DNA of 64,000 nucleotides from Mycolicibacterium brumae (GTDB lineage: Bacteria > Actinomycetota > Actinomycetes > Mycobacteriales > Mycobacteriaceae), in assembly GCF_025215495.1 (NCBI RefSeq), contig NZ_CP104302.1:1302001-1366000 (forward strand), in the 5' to 3' direction. Below, piece by piece: positions 8,537-16,025 of the stretch. The translations under genes and the position numbers were made by a program. The notes under the pieces were generated by a model, which was given only the letters and a program-made list of their open reading frames with translations, searched no databases and was not told where the DNA came from. How positions within the stretch are numbered: the first letter of the stretch is position 1; each line of letters begins with the position of its first letter.

Positions 8537-9392
8537 AGCTGATCCGGTTGCGGAAGTAGACCTGCTGAACGACGGTGATCGCGACCAGCACCACGAACAG
8601 CACCAGCGCCATCACCGCGGCCCGCCCGATCGCCGCCGACCCGAACGCCTCGGCGTAGATGCGGTGCGCGACCAGGTCGGTGCGGTGCGCCGGACCACCG
8701 CCGGTCAGCGCGTACACCGTGTCGAAAACCTGGGCGGCGCTGATCACCCCGGTCACCGCCACGAAGAACATCGTCGGCCGCAGCATCGGCAGGGTGATGT
8801 GCCGGAACCGCTGCCAGGAGGTGGCGCCGTCGATCCGGGCCGCGTTGTGCACGTCGGCGGGAATGGCCAGGATGCCGGCCAGAAAGAACAGCGCGACGTA
8901 GCCGACGTTGGCCCACACCGTCACCGCCGACACCACCGGCAGCGCCAGGCCCGGATCGGTCAGCCACTCGATGCGCGTGCCCAGCAGCGTGGACACCGCG
9001 CCGTCGGTGGGGGCCAGGATCCAGCGCCACAACACCGCGATGGCCAGCGGCGCGCAGATCCACGGCAGCACGTACACCGTCCGGAAGAATCCACTGCCGG
9101 GCAGTTCCCGCGCCAGCATCGCCGCCACCAACAGGCCCAGCGCGATCTGAACGGGCACCACCAGCGCGACGAAGACCACGGTGACCAGCAGCGAGTTGCC
9201 GAACGTCGGATCGGTCAGCACCGACGCCCAATTGTCCAGGCCGACATACTCGATCGGGCCGAGCAGATCCCAGCGACGCAGGCTCAACCAGGCCACCACC
9301 AGCATTGGCAGCAGCAGGAACACCAGCACCCCGAACAGGCTGGGCGCCAACAGCGCGTAGCCCAGCGCGGTGTCATGGCGTCGACGGGACAT
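8523..9392 (-). CDS. uspA: Sugar ABC transporter permease UspA
   Basis: A 289-aa MalF-type permease and first gene of uspABC. Hydrophobic segments include LLAPSLFGVLVFLLLPMLVV and SLLVTVVFVALVVPVQIALGLLV (the latter split by a short turn). The EAA loop is DVHNAARIDGATSWQRFRHITLP. Translation starts at an ATG followed by SRRRHDTALG. It is divergent from tldD with only 41 nt between the start codons, so the two promoters must overlap or drive nearly leaderless transcripts. Confidence 0.87.
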   Translation of the reverse strand: MSRRRHDTALGYALLAPSLFGVLVFLLLPMLVVAWLSLRRWDLLGPIEYVGLDNWASVLTDPTFGNSLLVTVVFVALVVPVQIALGLLVAAMLARELPGSGFFRTVYVLPWICAPLAIAVLWRWILAPTDGAVSTLLGTRIEWLTDPGLALPVVSAVTVWANVGYVALFFLAGILAIPADVHNAARIDGATSWQRFRHITLPMLRPTMFFVAVTGVISAAQVFDTVYALTGGGPAHRTDLVAHRIYAEAFGSAAIGRAAVMALVLFVVLVAITVVQQVYFRNRISYDLT

Positions 9393-9433
9393 TCGGCCAT
9401 TAAACCCCTGCCGGCCCGCTACGGTGCATAGTC

Positions 9434-10945
9434 GTGACCGTCATCGACGCCGACTTCCTGGCCCTGCCGCGCCACGAATTGGCCGACGCCGCGCTGTCGG
9501 CGGCGCGGGCAGCCGGCGCCAGCTACGCCGATCTGCGCGTGCACCGCATCACCGCCGAGATCGTGCAGTTGCGCGACGGCGAACTGGAGACCGCGGTGAT
9601 CACCCGGGAGCTCGGGTTGGCGGTGCGGGTGATCGTCGCGGGGACCTGGGGTTTCGCCTCACACGCCGCGCTGACGCCGCAGGTCGCCGCCGACACCGCG
9701 CGCCAAGCGGTCGAGGTCGCCACCGCGCTGGCCGATCTGAACGCCGAACCGATCGAACTGGCCGACGAGCCGGTCTACGCCGACGCGGCCTGGGTGTCGA
9801 GCTACCGGATCGACCCCTTCGAGGTCCCCACCGCCGACAAGATCGCCGTGCTCGGCGAATACTCCGGGCGCCTGCTCGCCGCCGACGGCGTCGACCACGT
9901 CTCGGCCGGGATGAACGCGGTGAAAGAACAGTCCTTCTACGCCGACACGTTCGGCTCGTCGATCACCCAGCAGCGGGTCCGGGTGATGCCGACCCTGGAC
10001 GCCATCTCCGTCGACCCGGCGGCCGGCGGTTTCGAGTCCATGCGCACCCTCGCGCCGCCGATGGGCCGGGGCTGGGAGGCGCTGGTCGACGACACGGTGT
10101 GGGACTGGACCGCGGAACTGGCGGAACTGCCGGACCTGCTCGCCGAGAAGACCAAGGCCCCCTCCGTCGACGCCGGGCCCACCGACCTGGTCATCGACCC
10201 CACCAACCTGTGGCTGACCATCCACGAGTCCATCGGCCACGCAACCGAATACGACCGGGCGATCGGCTACGAAGCGGCCTACGCCGGAACGTCGTTCGCG
10301 ACGCCGGACAAACTCGGTGTGCTGCAATACGGTTCGCCGGTGATGACGGTCACCGCCGACCGCACGCAGGAGCACGGGCTGGCCACCGTCGGATACGACG
10401 ACGAGGGGGTGGCCGCCGGGTCCTGGGATCTGGTGCGCGACGGCCTATTCGTCGGCTATCAACTCGACCGGGTGTTCGCCCGCCGGATGGGGCAGGCCCG
10501 ATCCAACGGCTGCTCATACGCCGATTCGCCGCATCACGTGCCCATCCAGCGGATGGCCAATGTGTCGCTGGCCCCGGCCGACGAGGACATCAGCACCGCT
10601 GACCTGATCTCGCGCGTCGCCGACGGTCTGTACATCGTCGGGGACAAATCCTGGTCAATCGACATGCAGCGCTACAACTTTCAGTTCACCGGTCAGCGCT
10701 TCTTCCGAATCCGCGACGGCCGACTGGACGGCCAGGTCCGCGACGTCGCCTACCAATCGACCACCACCGACTTCTGGAACTCGATGGAAGCCGTCGGGGG
10801 TGCGTCCACCTGGCGGTTGGGTGGGGCGTTCAACTGCGGCAAGGCCCAGCCCGGCCAAGTCGCCGCGGTCAGCCACGGCTGCCCGTCGGCGCTGTTCCGC
10901 GGGGTGACCGTGCTGAACACCAAAACCGAAGGGGCGCACTCGTGA
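9434..10945 (+). CDS. tldD: TldD-like metalloprotease subunit
   Basis: A 503-aa protein of the TldD/PmbA family. The catalytic zinc motif HExxxH is present as HESIGHATEYDRA, and the C-terminal SNGCSYADSPHHVPIQRM and SHGCPSALFRGV stretches are typical of the family. TldD forms a heterodimer with TldE/PmbA and degrades or matures peptides threaded into its cavity (microcins, CcdA in E. coli). It uses a GTG start and overlaps the following tldE gene by 4 nt. The pair corresponds to Rv2315c-Rv2314c, which likewise lies divergent from uspABC, so the arrangement is conserved. The physiological peptide substrate is unknown. Confidence 0.88.
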   Translation: MTVIDADFLALPRHELADAALSAARAAGASYADLRVHRITAEIVQLRDGELETAVITRELGLAVRVIVAGTWGFASHAALTPQVAADTARQAVEVATALADLNAEPIELADEPVYADAAWVSSYRIDPFEVPTADKIAVLGEYSGRLLAADGVDHVSAGMNAVKEQSFYADTFGSSITQQRVRVMPTLDAISVDPAAGGFESMRTLAPPMGRGWEALVDDTVWDWTAELAELPDLLAEKTKAPSVDAGPTDLVIDPTNLWLTIHESIGHATEYDRAIGYEAAYAGTSFATPDKLGVLQYGSPVMTVTADRTQEHGLATVGYDDEGVAAGSWDLVRDGLFVGYQLDRVFARRMGQARSNGCSYADSPHHVPIQRMANVSLAPADEDISTADLISRVADGLYIVGDKSWSIDMQRYNFQFTGQRFFRIRDGRLDGQVRDVAYQSTTTDFWNSMEAVGGASTWRLGGAFNCGKAQPGQVAAVSHGCPSALFRGVTVLNTKTEGAHS

Positions 10946-12315
10946 TCGCTGCGCAGCAGGCCGCCGAGCTGGTGCTGGCCGAAGCGGCCCGCGCCGGCGG
11001 CGCCGACGAAACCATGGTGCTGGTCACCGACACCGCGACCGCCGCCCTGCGCTGGGCCGGCAACACCATGACCACCAACGGCGTGACGACGTCCCGGCAG
11101 ACCACCGTCGTCTCCATCGTCCGCGATGGCGCGGTGGCCCGTGTCGGCTCGCTGTCCTCGGCGGAGGTCGACCCGGACGCCATCGCCGCGATCGTCGCCG
11201 CCTCCCAAGCCGCGGCCCGCTCCGCCCCGCCGGCCCGCGACAACGTCGCGCTGATCACCGCGACCGACGCCGATCCGGACTGGGATGAGCCGGCCCCGGG
11301 CACCGGCGCCGCGGTGTTCGCGCCGGTGGCCGCGGGGCTGTCCCGCGGATTCGCCGGCCCGGACACCCTGTACGGGTTCGCCCACCACGTGGTGGAGACC
11401 ACCTGGCTGGCCACCTCCACGGGCGTTCGGCGCCGCCACAGCCAACCCACCGGATCGGTGGAGATCAACGCCAAACACGATCGCGCCAGCGCCTGGGCCG
11501 GGGTCAGCACCCGCGACTTCACCGACGTGCCCACCGAGGCGATGCTGGCCGATCTGTCCATGCGTCTGGGGTGGGCGCGGCGCACCGTGGAACTGCCCGC
11601 CGGGCGCTACGAGACGATCATGCCGCCCTCGACGGTGGCCGACATGATGATCTACCTGAACTGGAGCATGGACGGCCGCGGGGCGCAGGAGGGCCGCACC
11701 GCGCTGTCGGCGCCCGGCGGCGGGACGCGGGTGGGGGAGAAGCTCACCGATCTGGGCCTGACCATGTACTCCGACCCGGCCGCGCCCGGGCTGGAATGCG
11801 AGCCGTTCGTGGCCGTCGGCAGTTCCTCGGAGACCTCGTCGGTGTTCGACAACGGGATGAGCATTCCCCGGGTGGACTGGATCCGGGACGGGACCATCGC
11901 GACGCTGTCCTACCCGCGGGCGGCGGCCGCCGAATTCGGCGCGCCGGTGGCCGTGCCGGCGTCGAACCTGCTGATGACCGGCGGGACCGGGGAACTGGCG
12001 GACCTGGTGGCCGGCACCGAGCGCGGCCTGTTGCTGACGACGCTCTGGTACATCCGGGAAGTCGACCCCACCGCGCTGCTGCTGACCGGATTGACCCGCG
12101 ACGGGGTGTACCTGATCGAGGACGGCGAGATCACCGCGGCGGTCAACAACTTCCGGTTCAACGAATCGCCGCTGGACCTGCTGCGCCGCGCCACCGAGGC
12201 CGGCCAGACCGAGATCACCCTGCCGCGGGAATGGGGGGACTGGTTCAACCGGGCCGCCATGCCGTCACTGCGGATCCCGGACTTCCACATGTCCTCGGTC
12301 AGCCAGGCGCAATAG
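10942..12315 (+). CDS. pmbA: TldE/PmbA-like subunit
   Basis: A 457-aa TldD/PmbA-family protein lacking the HExxxH zinc motif of its partner, as expected for the non-catalytic TldE half. Conserved family stretches include RRRHSQPTGSVEINAKHDRAS, read here in two pieces, and GLLLTTLWYIREVDPTALLLTG near the C-terminus. GTG start inside the tldD stop codon (GTGA), implying translational coupling and equimolar heterodimer assembly. It matches M. tuberculosis Rv2314c in length. Confidence 0.86.
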   Translation: MIAAQQAAELVLAEAARAGGADETMVLVTDTATAALRWAGNTMTTNGVTTSRQTTVVSIVRDGAVARVGSLSSAEVDPDAIAAIVAASQAAARSAPPARDNVALITATDADPDWDEPAPGTGAAVFAPVAAGLSRGFAGPDTLYGFAHHVVETTWLATSTGVRRRHSQPTGSVEINAKHDRASAWAGVSTRDFTDVPTEAMLADLSMRLGWARRTVELPAGRYETIMPPSTVADMMIYLNWSMDGRGAQEGRTALSAPGGGTRVGEKLTDLGLTMYSDPAAPGLECEPFVAVGSSSETSSVFDNGMSIPRVDWIRDGTIATLSYPRAAAAEFGAPVAVPASNLLMTGGTGELADLVAGTERGLLLTTLWYIREVDPTALLLTGLTRDGVYLIEDGEITAAVNNFRFNESPLDLLRRATEAGQTEITLPREWGDWFNRAAMPSLRIPDFHMSSVSQAQ

Positions 12316-12341
12316 CGGCGACGCTCAACATCGCTGAGCGG

Positions 12342-12812
12342 CTACTCGTCGTCGCGGTCGCAATCCGGGTCTGCGGGCTTCGTCGGCCAGACGCACACGT
12401 CGACGTGGGTGGTGGTCTGGAACCCGCCGCCGTCGAACACGCCGTAGGCGTCACCGTGGGTTCCGGTGTAGGTCGCGCCACCCCCGTGATCGCCGCCGCC
12501 GGAGGTGATGGTCGTCATTTCCCAGCCGTGCTCGGCGAGGGCGTCCCGGAACGCGGCCATCACGTCCTTGGGGGACCCGTCGACCTGGTAGTACAGGTGG
12601 ATTCCGCCGTTGTCGATCTGATGGGGGCCTTTGGTCTCGGTGGCGCCCGCCGGCGGTGGCACCAGCGTCGCCAGGTCCGTATTCGCCGGTTCTGCTTCCG
12701 ACGACACGGCGGTGGTGGGCGTTTCGTTCACGCTCCCTGAGCTGCTGCAGGCAGTCAGGCCGAACGTGAGAACGACGGCCGCGATGGCGGCGGTGGTGCG
12801 GGAAAACGTCAT
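12342..12812 (-). CDS. Putative lipoprotein of unknown function
   Basis: A 156-aa protein with an export signal MTFSRTTAAIAAVVLTFGL ending in lipobox L-T-A-C, then a Ser/Thr-rich linker (SSSGSVNETPTTAVSSEA). The mature domain includes IHLYYQVDGSPKDVMAAFRDAL and EHGWEMTT, a compact alpha/beta pattern seen in several small mycobacterial exported proteins, then Gly/His-rich GGGDHGGGATY and a terminal Cys pair (VDVCVWPTKPADPDC). It is convergent with pmbA. No specific function can be given. Confidence 0.7.
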   Translation of the reverse strand: MTFSRTTAAIAAVVLTFGLTACSSSGSVNETPTTAVSSEAEPANTDLATLVPPPAGATETKGPHQIDNGGIHLYYQVDGSPKDVMAAFRDALAEHGWEMTTITSGGGDHGGGATYTGTHGDAYGVFDGGGFQTTTHVDVCVWPTKPADPDCDRDDE

Positions 12813-12950
12813 CAGGACGGCCTGCTTTCGGTTGCCGACGCCGGGCCCCTTGAAGTCCGCGGCATCCAGGAATCTTGCGCGTCGTAGGGGTCGGGCGCGG
12901 GCTTATCGTGAGATCGGACGGGATGGCGGATCAGGGAGCGAGGACACCGC

Positions 12951-13268
12951 GTGCGAGTGATGGCGGGAATCTTTATGTCGGGGTTTGCCGTCGCCGCGGC
13001 GCTGACAGTGGCGGCGAGCCCGGCGTCGGCAGACCCGGAAACCTTCTGCGGCGTCTCGAGCCGAGGGGCGAACGTGTTCGCCGGCAACGCGAACACCTCG
13101 TGCCCGTTCGCCATGGCGGTGGCCGAGACCTATCACAACAAGGGCCAAGGCTCACTGGCGTTCAGTGTGCTCAGCCCGGTGACCGGGCAGAGCTACACCA
13201 TGAACTGCTACAACGCCGGGTCGCGCTGCGAGGGTGGTCAGGGCGCGCTGGTGTACCTGCGGCACTGA
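12951..13268 (+). CDS. Small secreted protein with a Cys-containing domain shared with two receptor kinases
   Basis: A 105-aa protein starting at GTG 12951 (ATG 12960 also possible). The signal peptide runs to about ASPASA, giving a mature protein of about 77 residues with four Cys (TFCGV, TSCPF, MNCYN, SRCEG). The TSCPFAMAVAETY block, the Cys before a short turn, and the ending CEGGQGALVYLRH parallel the extracellular ends of the kinases at 35.7 kb and 38.4 kb (TSCLMAANTLRAYW...CTGGRAAVVYIY; TSCLFTRNVLSAYW...CTGGTDARVFLH). It looks like the same fold as a free secreted module; function unknown. Confidence 0.72.
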   Translation: MRVMAGIFMSGFAVAAALTVAASPASADPETFCGVSSRGANVFAGNANTSCPFAMAVAETYHNKGQGSLAFSVLSPVTGQSYTMNCYNAGSRCEGGQGALVYLRH

Positions 13269-13292
13269 GCGTGTTGTGCAGGGTGAGGCTAG

Positions 13293-13366
13293 TGGGGCGG
13301 GCGGGGCTCGAACCCGCGACCTAGGGATTATGAGTCCCCAGCTCTGACCATCTGAGCTACCGCCCC
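13293..13366 (-). tRNA. tRNA-Met (CAT), elongator type
   Basis: A 74-nt cloverleaf on the minus strand. Acceptor GGGGCGG pairs perfectly with CCGCCCC, discriminator A; the anticodon loop CTCATAA carries CAT; the T-arm is GCGGG-TTCGAGC-CCCGC. The paired first base of the acceptor argues against an initiator tRNA. A lysidine-modified tRNA-Ile reading CAU cannot be excluded by eye. Confidence 0.92.
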
Positions 13367-13479
13367 GGCGCGAAAACGCGGCACCATCGTCGCATGCCGT
13401 CGGATCACGGCGCACACACCTCCGGTGGCCGGCCCCGCAATCCCGGGGATTCGCCCCTATTCGGGCTACCGTTTAACAC

Positions 13480-14103
13480 ATGTCCGAATCCGGTTACGGC
13501 GATTTCGAATTCGAGCGGAAGTTTTTCGTCGACGAACTGCCCGCGGTGGCGGCGTCGGACCCGTCGCCGACCCTGATCGTCCAGGCCTATCTGTTCGGCG
13601 CCGACGGCTACGCCGTCCGCATCCGTGTTCAGGGCGCCGCGCCGGTCGATCTGGCCGCGCAGGCGGGGGAGTTGGTCGACGCCCTGGGCGACGACGCCGT
13701 CGGGACCATGACGGTCAAGGGTCCGGCGGTCGGCGGCACCCGGTATGAGGCCGAGCGTGAGCTCGACGCGCAGATCGCGGGCCAGATCATTCGCCGCGCC
13801 GTCCACGTTGTGGTCAAGGCCCGGTATTCGGTGTGGCTGGGCGAGGACGGCTGGGTTCTCGACCGGTTCCTCGGCGGCAATGCGCCGCTGGTGCTGGCCG
13901 AGGTCGAGCGTGGCGGCCCGGTCGTCGATCTGGAGATCCCCGCCTTCTGCGTCAGCGAGGTGTCCGAGGACGACCGCTTCCGCAACGAATACCTGGCGCA
14001 TCACCCGTACGGCTCATGGGCCGCGCAGTACCATCGCGATCTTCAGCGGCGCGGCCCGGTGTTCGTCGACACCCTGGGCTGCAACCGATTCGCCGATCGT
14101 TGA
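13480..14103 (+). CDS. CYTH-domain (triphosphate tunnel metalloenzyme) protein
   Basis: A 207-aa protein with the hallmark N-terminal ExExK-type motif as FEFERKFFVDELP, followed by alternating charged strands (GYAVRIRVQG, GTMTVKGPA, YEAERELDA, PLVLAEVERGG, DLEIPAFC) of the CYTH eight-strand tunnel. Such enzymes hydrolyse inorganic triphosphate or nucleoside triphosphates, or (class IV cyclases) make cAMP; which applies is unclear. There is no fused CHAD domain. It starts at ATG 13480 and stands alone between a tRNA and a convergent toxin-antitoxin pair. Confidence 0.82.
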   Translation: MSESGYGDFEFERKFFVDELPAVAASDPSPTLIVQAYLFGADGYAVRIRVQGAAPVDLAAQAGELVDALGDDAVGTMTVKGPAVGGTRYEAERELDAQIAGQIIRRAVHVVVKARYSVWLGEDGWVLDRFLGGNAPLVLAEVERGGPVVDLEIPAFCVSEVSEDDRFRNEYLAHHPYGSWAAQYHRDLQRRGPVFVDTLGCNRFADR

Positions 14104-14124
14104 CATCCCGCCGACGCTCCTGGC

Positions 14125-14517
14125 TCAGTCCTGCGCGTCGGTGACGGTCACCCCGATCTCCCGCGCCCGTGCGGCGAGGATCCGGTCGAAGGTGGCCAGT
14201 TCGGCGCCCCGGGATTCCGCAGCGAACAGCACGGCGCAGTCCGGCATCTTCAACCGGGTTTGGCATCGAAGTTCGCCGAGCCGCCGCGCCGCGTCGGCGG
14301 GGAGTTCGAGGCTGACGACGTTCAATCTGCGCAGTAGCCGGGACAGCTGTTCGGCTTGTCCGGCGCGCGTGGCCCCGACATACAATTCGGCGATCGTCAC
14401 GACGCTGGCCGCGAAATTCTGGCCTGCGTGTGTCGCCATCAGCCGAGTAGCACGGTTGTGATGCGCGTCCGCGGATTCGAAGTGTCCGATCAGAACGCTC
14501 GCATCAAGGACGATCAC
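14125..14517 (-). CDS. vapC: VapC-type PIN-domain toxin
   Basis: A 130-aa PIN-domain protein: MIVLDASVLIGHFE (catalytic Asp), TIAELYVGATRAG (Glu), MPDCAVLFAAES (Asp) and LATFDRILAARA (Asp) supply the four acidic metal ligands. It overlaps the upstream antitoxin-like gene by 4 nt, the expected order for an antitoxin-toxin operon. Unrelated in detail to the PIN toxin at 2.1 kb. RNA target unknown. Confidence 0.86.
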   Translation of the reverse strand: MIVLDASVLIGHFESADAHHNRATRLMATHAGQNFAASVVTIAELYVGATRAGQAEQLSRLLRRLNVVSLELPADAARRLGELRCQTRLKMPDCAVLFAAESRGAELATFDRILAARAREIGVTVTDAQD

Positions 14518-14783
14518 TCGGGCCAGTCCTGGCGCAGGTCGTCCAGGTAGCCAGGTCCGAAGACGCCGCTGAGCGCCCCGCTGGTCTCGGCGATCGCGTC
14601 TCGTCGATCGCGGTTCGCCTCAGACGAGTTGAGAGCGAGAAACTCTCGTCCGGTGAGGATGAGGCGTCGCAGCAGGGCGCCGGGCCGGTCGCCGAGTTCC
14701 GGCCATTGCTGCCGCGCGAGAGCCAGGGCGTCGCTGATGTCCTCGGTCTCGGTTATCGCGTGACGTTTGTGGTTGGTCGGCAT
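14514..14783 (-). CDS. Putative antitoxin of the PIN toxin
   Basis: An 89-aa protein MPTNHKRHAITETEDISDAL... with a helical middle (ALARQQWPELGDRPGALLRRLIL) and an acidic C-terminus (DDLRQDWPE) suited to wrapping a PIN toxin. The ATG at 14783 is preferred over the in-frame GTG at 14798 because the latter lies inside the operator-like repeat. No Shine-Dalgarno sequence is visible, but a TACACT (TANNNT-type) element ends 5 nt before the ATG, so a leaderless mRNA is likely. Identification rests on its position before vapC and its size. Confidence 0.7.
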   Translation of the reverse strand: MPTNHKRHAITETEDISDALALARQQWPELGDRPGALLRRLILTGREFLALNSSEANRDRRDAIAETSGALSGVFGPGYLDDLRQDWPE

Positions 14784-14789
14784 AAGTGA

Positions 14790-14818
14790 GTGTAACACCG
14801 AAACATACGGTGTAACAC
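14790..14818. promoter_or_regulatory. Imperfect operator repeat of the antitoxin-toxin pair
   Basis: GTGTAACACCG and CGGTGTAACAC flank a 7-nt spacer. They are inverted copies with two mismatches in the centre of each arm, and each copy is itself nearly palindromic. The element covers the likely core promoter of the antitoxin, consistent with autoregulation by the antitoxin/toxin complex. Confidence 0.55.
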
Positions 14819-14865
14819 CTACTGGTCGGGACCCGGGCTTCCGGCGCCGGCCACCGGAAAGCAGA

Positions 14866-14895
14866 ACGCCGGCGCAGCTTGTGCTGCGCCGGCGT
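14866..14895 (-). terminator. Intrinsic terminator of cspA
   Basis: A perfect 13-bp stem (ACGCCGGCGCAGC / GCTGCGCCGGCGT) with a 4-nt loop begins 17 nt past the cspA stop. On the minus strand it is followed by TCTGCTTTCC, a weak T-rich tail, as usual for GC-rich actinobacteria. Confidence 0.75.
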
Positions 14896-14912
14896 CGGAA
14901 GTCTGCGTTTGA

Positions 14913-15116
14913 CTAGATGGTCGAAACGCCCACTGCCTGCGGGCCTTTCGCGCCCTGCTCGACCTCGAACTGAACCCGAGCGTTCTCCTCGAGCGTGCGG
15001 AAACCGCTGCCCTGGATCTCGGAGTAGTGGACGAAGACGTCAGCAGCGCCGCCATCCGGGGCGATGAAGCCGAAGCCCTTTTCGCCGTTGAACCATTTCA
15101 CAGTGCCCTGTGCCAT
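14913..15116 (-). CDS. cspA: Cold-shock protein CspA
   Basis: A 67-aa single cold-shock domain beginning [21 protein letters not shown]-1 is KGFGFI and RNP-2 is VFVHYSEI. It binds single-stranded RNA/DNA and acts as an RNA chaperone. Length and sequence match mycobacterial CspA (Rv3648c). GAGAAG precedes the ATG by about 8 nt. Upstream, a TTCGCGCGAA palindrome (15157-15166) and a TAGGGT element could belong to its promoter. A strong stem-loop follows the gene. Confidence 0.95.
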   Translation of the reverse strand: MAQGTVKWFNGEKGFGFIAPDGGAADVFVHYSEIQGSGFRTLEENARVQFEVEQGAKGPQAVGVSTI

Positions 15117-15235
15117 TTAACTTGCTTCTCTCATTTGAAATACGCGACAACTAAAATTCGCGCGAACTGACCCTATCATGGTTCTCCCCCGCAGTGATTC
15201 TCGCGCGACGCAGCGCACGACCGACCGGAGGCAGC

Positions 15236-15943
15236 GTGCGCGCGGCACTGTTCCATCTCCGCACCGAGCGACCCGAGGCGCGCGAGTTCCAGGACGTGCT
15301 CGACGAGCTGAACCGGGGCGCCCTGCGCGCGGCCACGCTCCTGGGTTGGCAGACCCGGCTTTTCGCCAGCGCCGAAGCGCCGGTCCAGGCCTCCCTGGAC
15401 GCCGCCGCCGACGCCGACGTGGTGGTGCTCCTCGGCGGCGAGGACATCGACCCGCAGCGATACGGCGGCGCCGCGGACTACCCGGGCGGCGGCGGGCACG
15501 AGCCCGACGCGGACGCTGCGCACCTCGCCGTCATCGAACAGGCGCTGGCCCGCCGTCAGCCGCTGCTCGGCGTCTGCCGCGGATTGCAGGTCGTCAATGT
15601 CGCGCTCGGCGGGACCCTCATCCAGGATCTCGGGCCCGACAGCGCCCACCGCAGCGCCGCGGGCGCCGGGATGGCCCGCTTCACCACCGCCCGGGTGAAC
15701 GCCGACGGGCTGCCGGAGGCGGCGGGCGCCGGACCGGTGTACTGCTCGCACCACCAGGCCGTCGACCGGCTGGGGTCCGGCCTGCAGGTCGTGGCCCGGG
15801 CCCCCGACGGGGTGGTCGAGGCCGTCGTGCACACCCGCGCCCCGATCACCGGCGTGCAGTGGCACCCGGAGCACCCGGCGGTGGCCGAAACGCAGCTGAC
15901 GCGGTTGCTGCGGCGTCTGGAAGCACAGCACCGCAACACGTAA
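15236..15943 (+). CDS. Class I glutamine amidotransferase-like (peptidase C26) protein
   Basis: A 235-aa protein. GTG 15236 is chosen because GGAGG lies 4 nt upstream; the frame is open further 5' to 15194. The nucleophile elbow LGVCRGLQVVNV carries the catalytic Cys, and GVQWHPEHP gives the His-Glu pair. LLGGEDIDPQRYGG and the CSHHQAVDRLG stretch are typical of gamma-glutamyl-GABA hydrolase (PuuD)-like enzymes. Substrate is unknown; no glutamine synthetase-like or polyamine genes are adjacent. Confidence 0.83.
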   Translation: MRAALFHLRTERPEAREFQDVLDELNRGALRAATLLGWQTRLFASAEAPVQASLDAAADADVVVLLGGEDIDPQRYGGAADYPGGGGHEPDADAAHLAVIEQALARRQPLLGVCRGLQVVNVALGGTLIQDLGPDSAHRSAAGAGMARFTTARVNADGLPEAAGAGPVYCSHHQAVDRLGSGLQVVARAPDGVVEAVVHTRAPITGVQWHPEHPAVAETQLTRLLRRLEAQHRNT

Positions 15944-16025
15944 TAGTCGGTCCGATGGCCGGGAAAGTTCCCGGAAATTCCGCGAGAAATTCAGGGCTTG
16001 CGCAGGTGGGGGTGGGTGTGCGACG

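Noticed and set aside
9434..13268. A RiPP biosynthetic cluster around TldD/TldE
   Set aside because: No modifying enzyme, no precursor peptide with a leader and no dedicated exporter nearby; the adjacent secreted protein has an ordinary signal peptide and a kinase-ectodomain-like fold.
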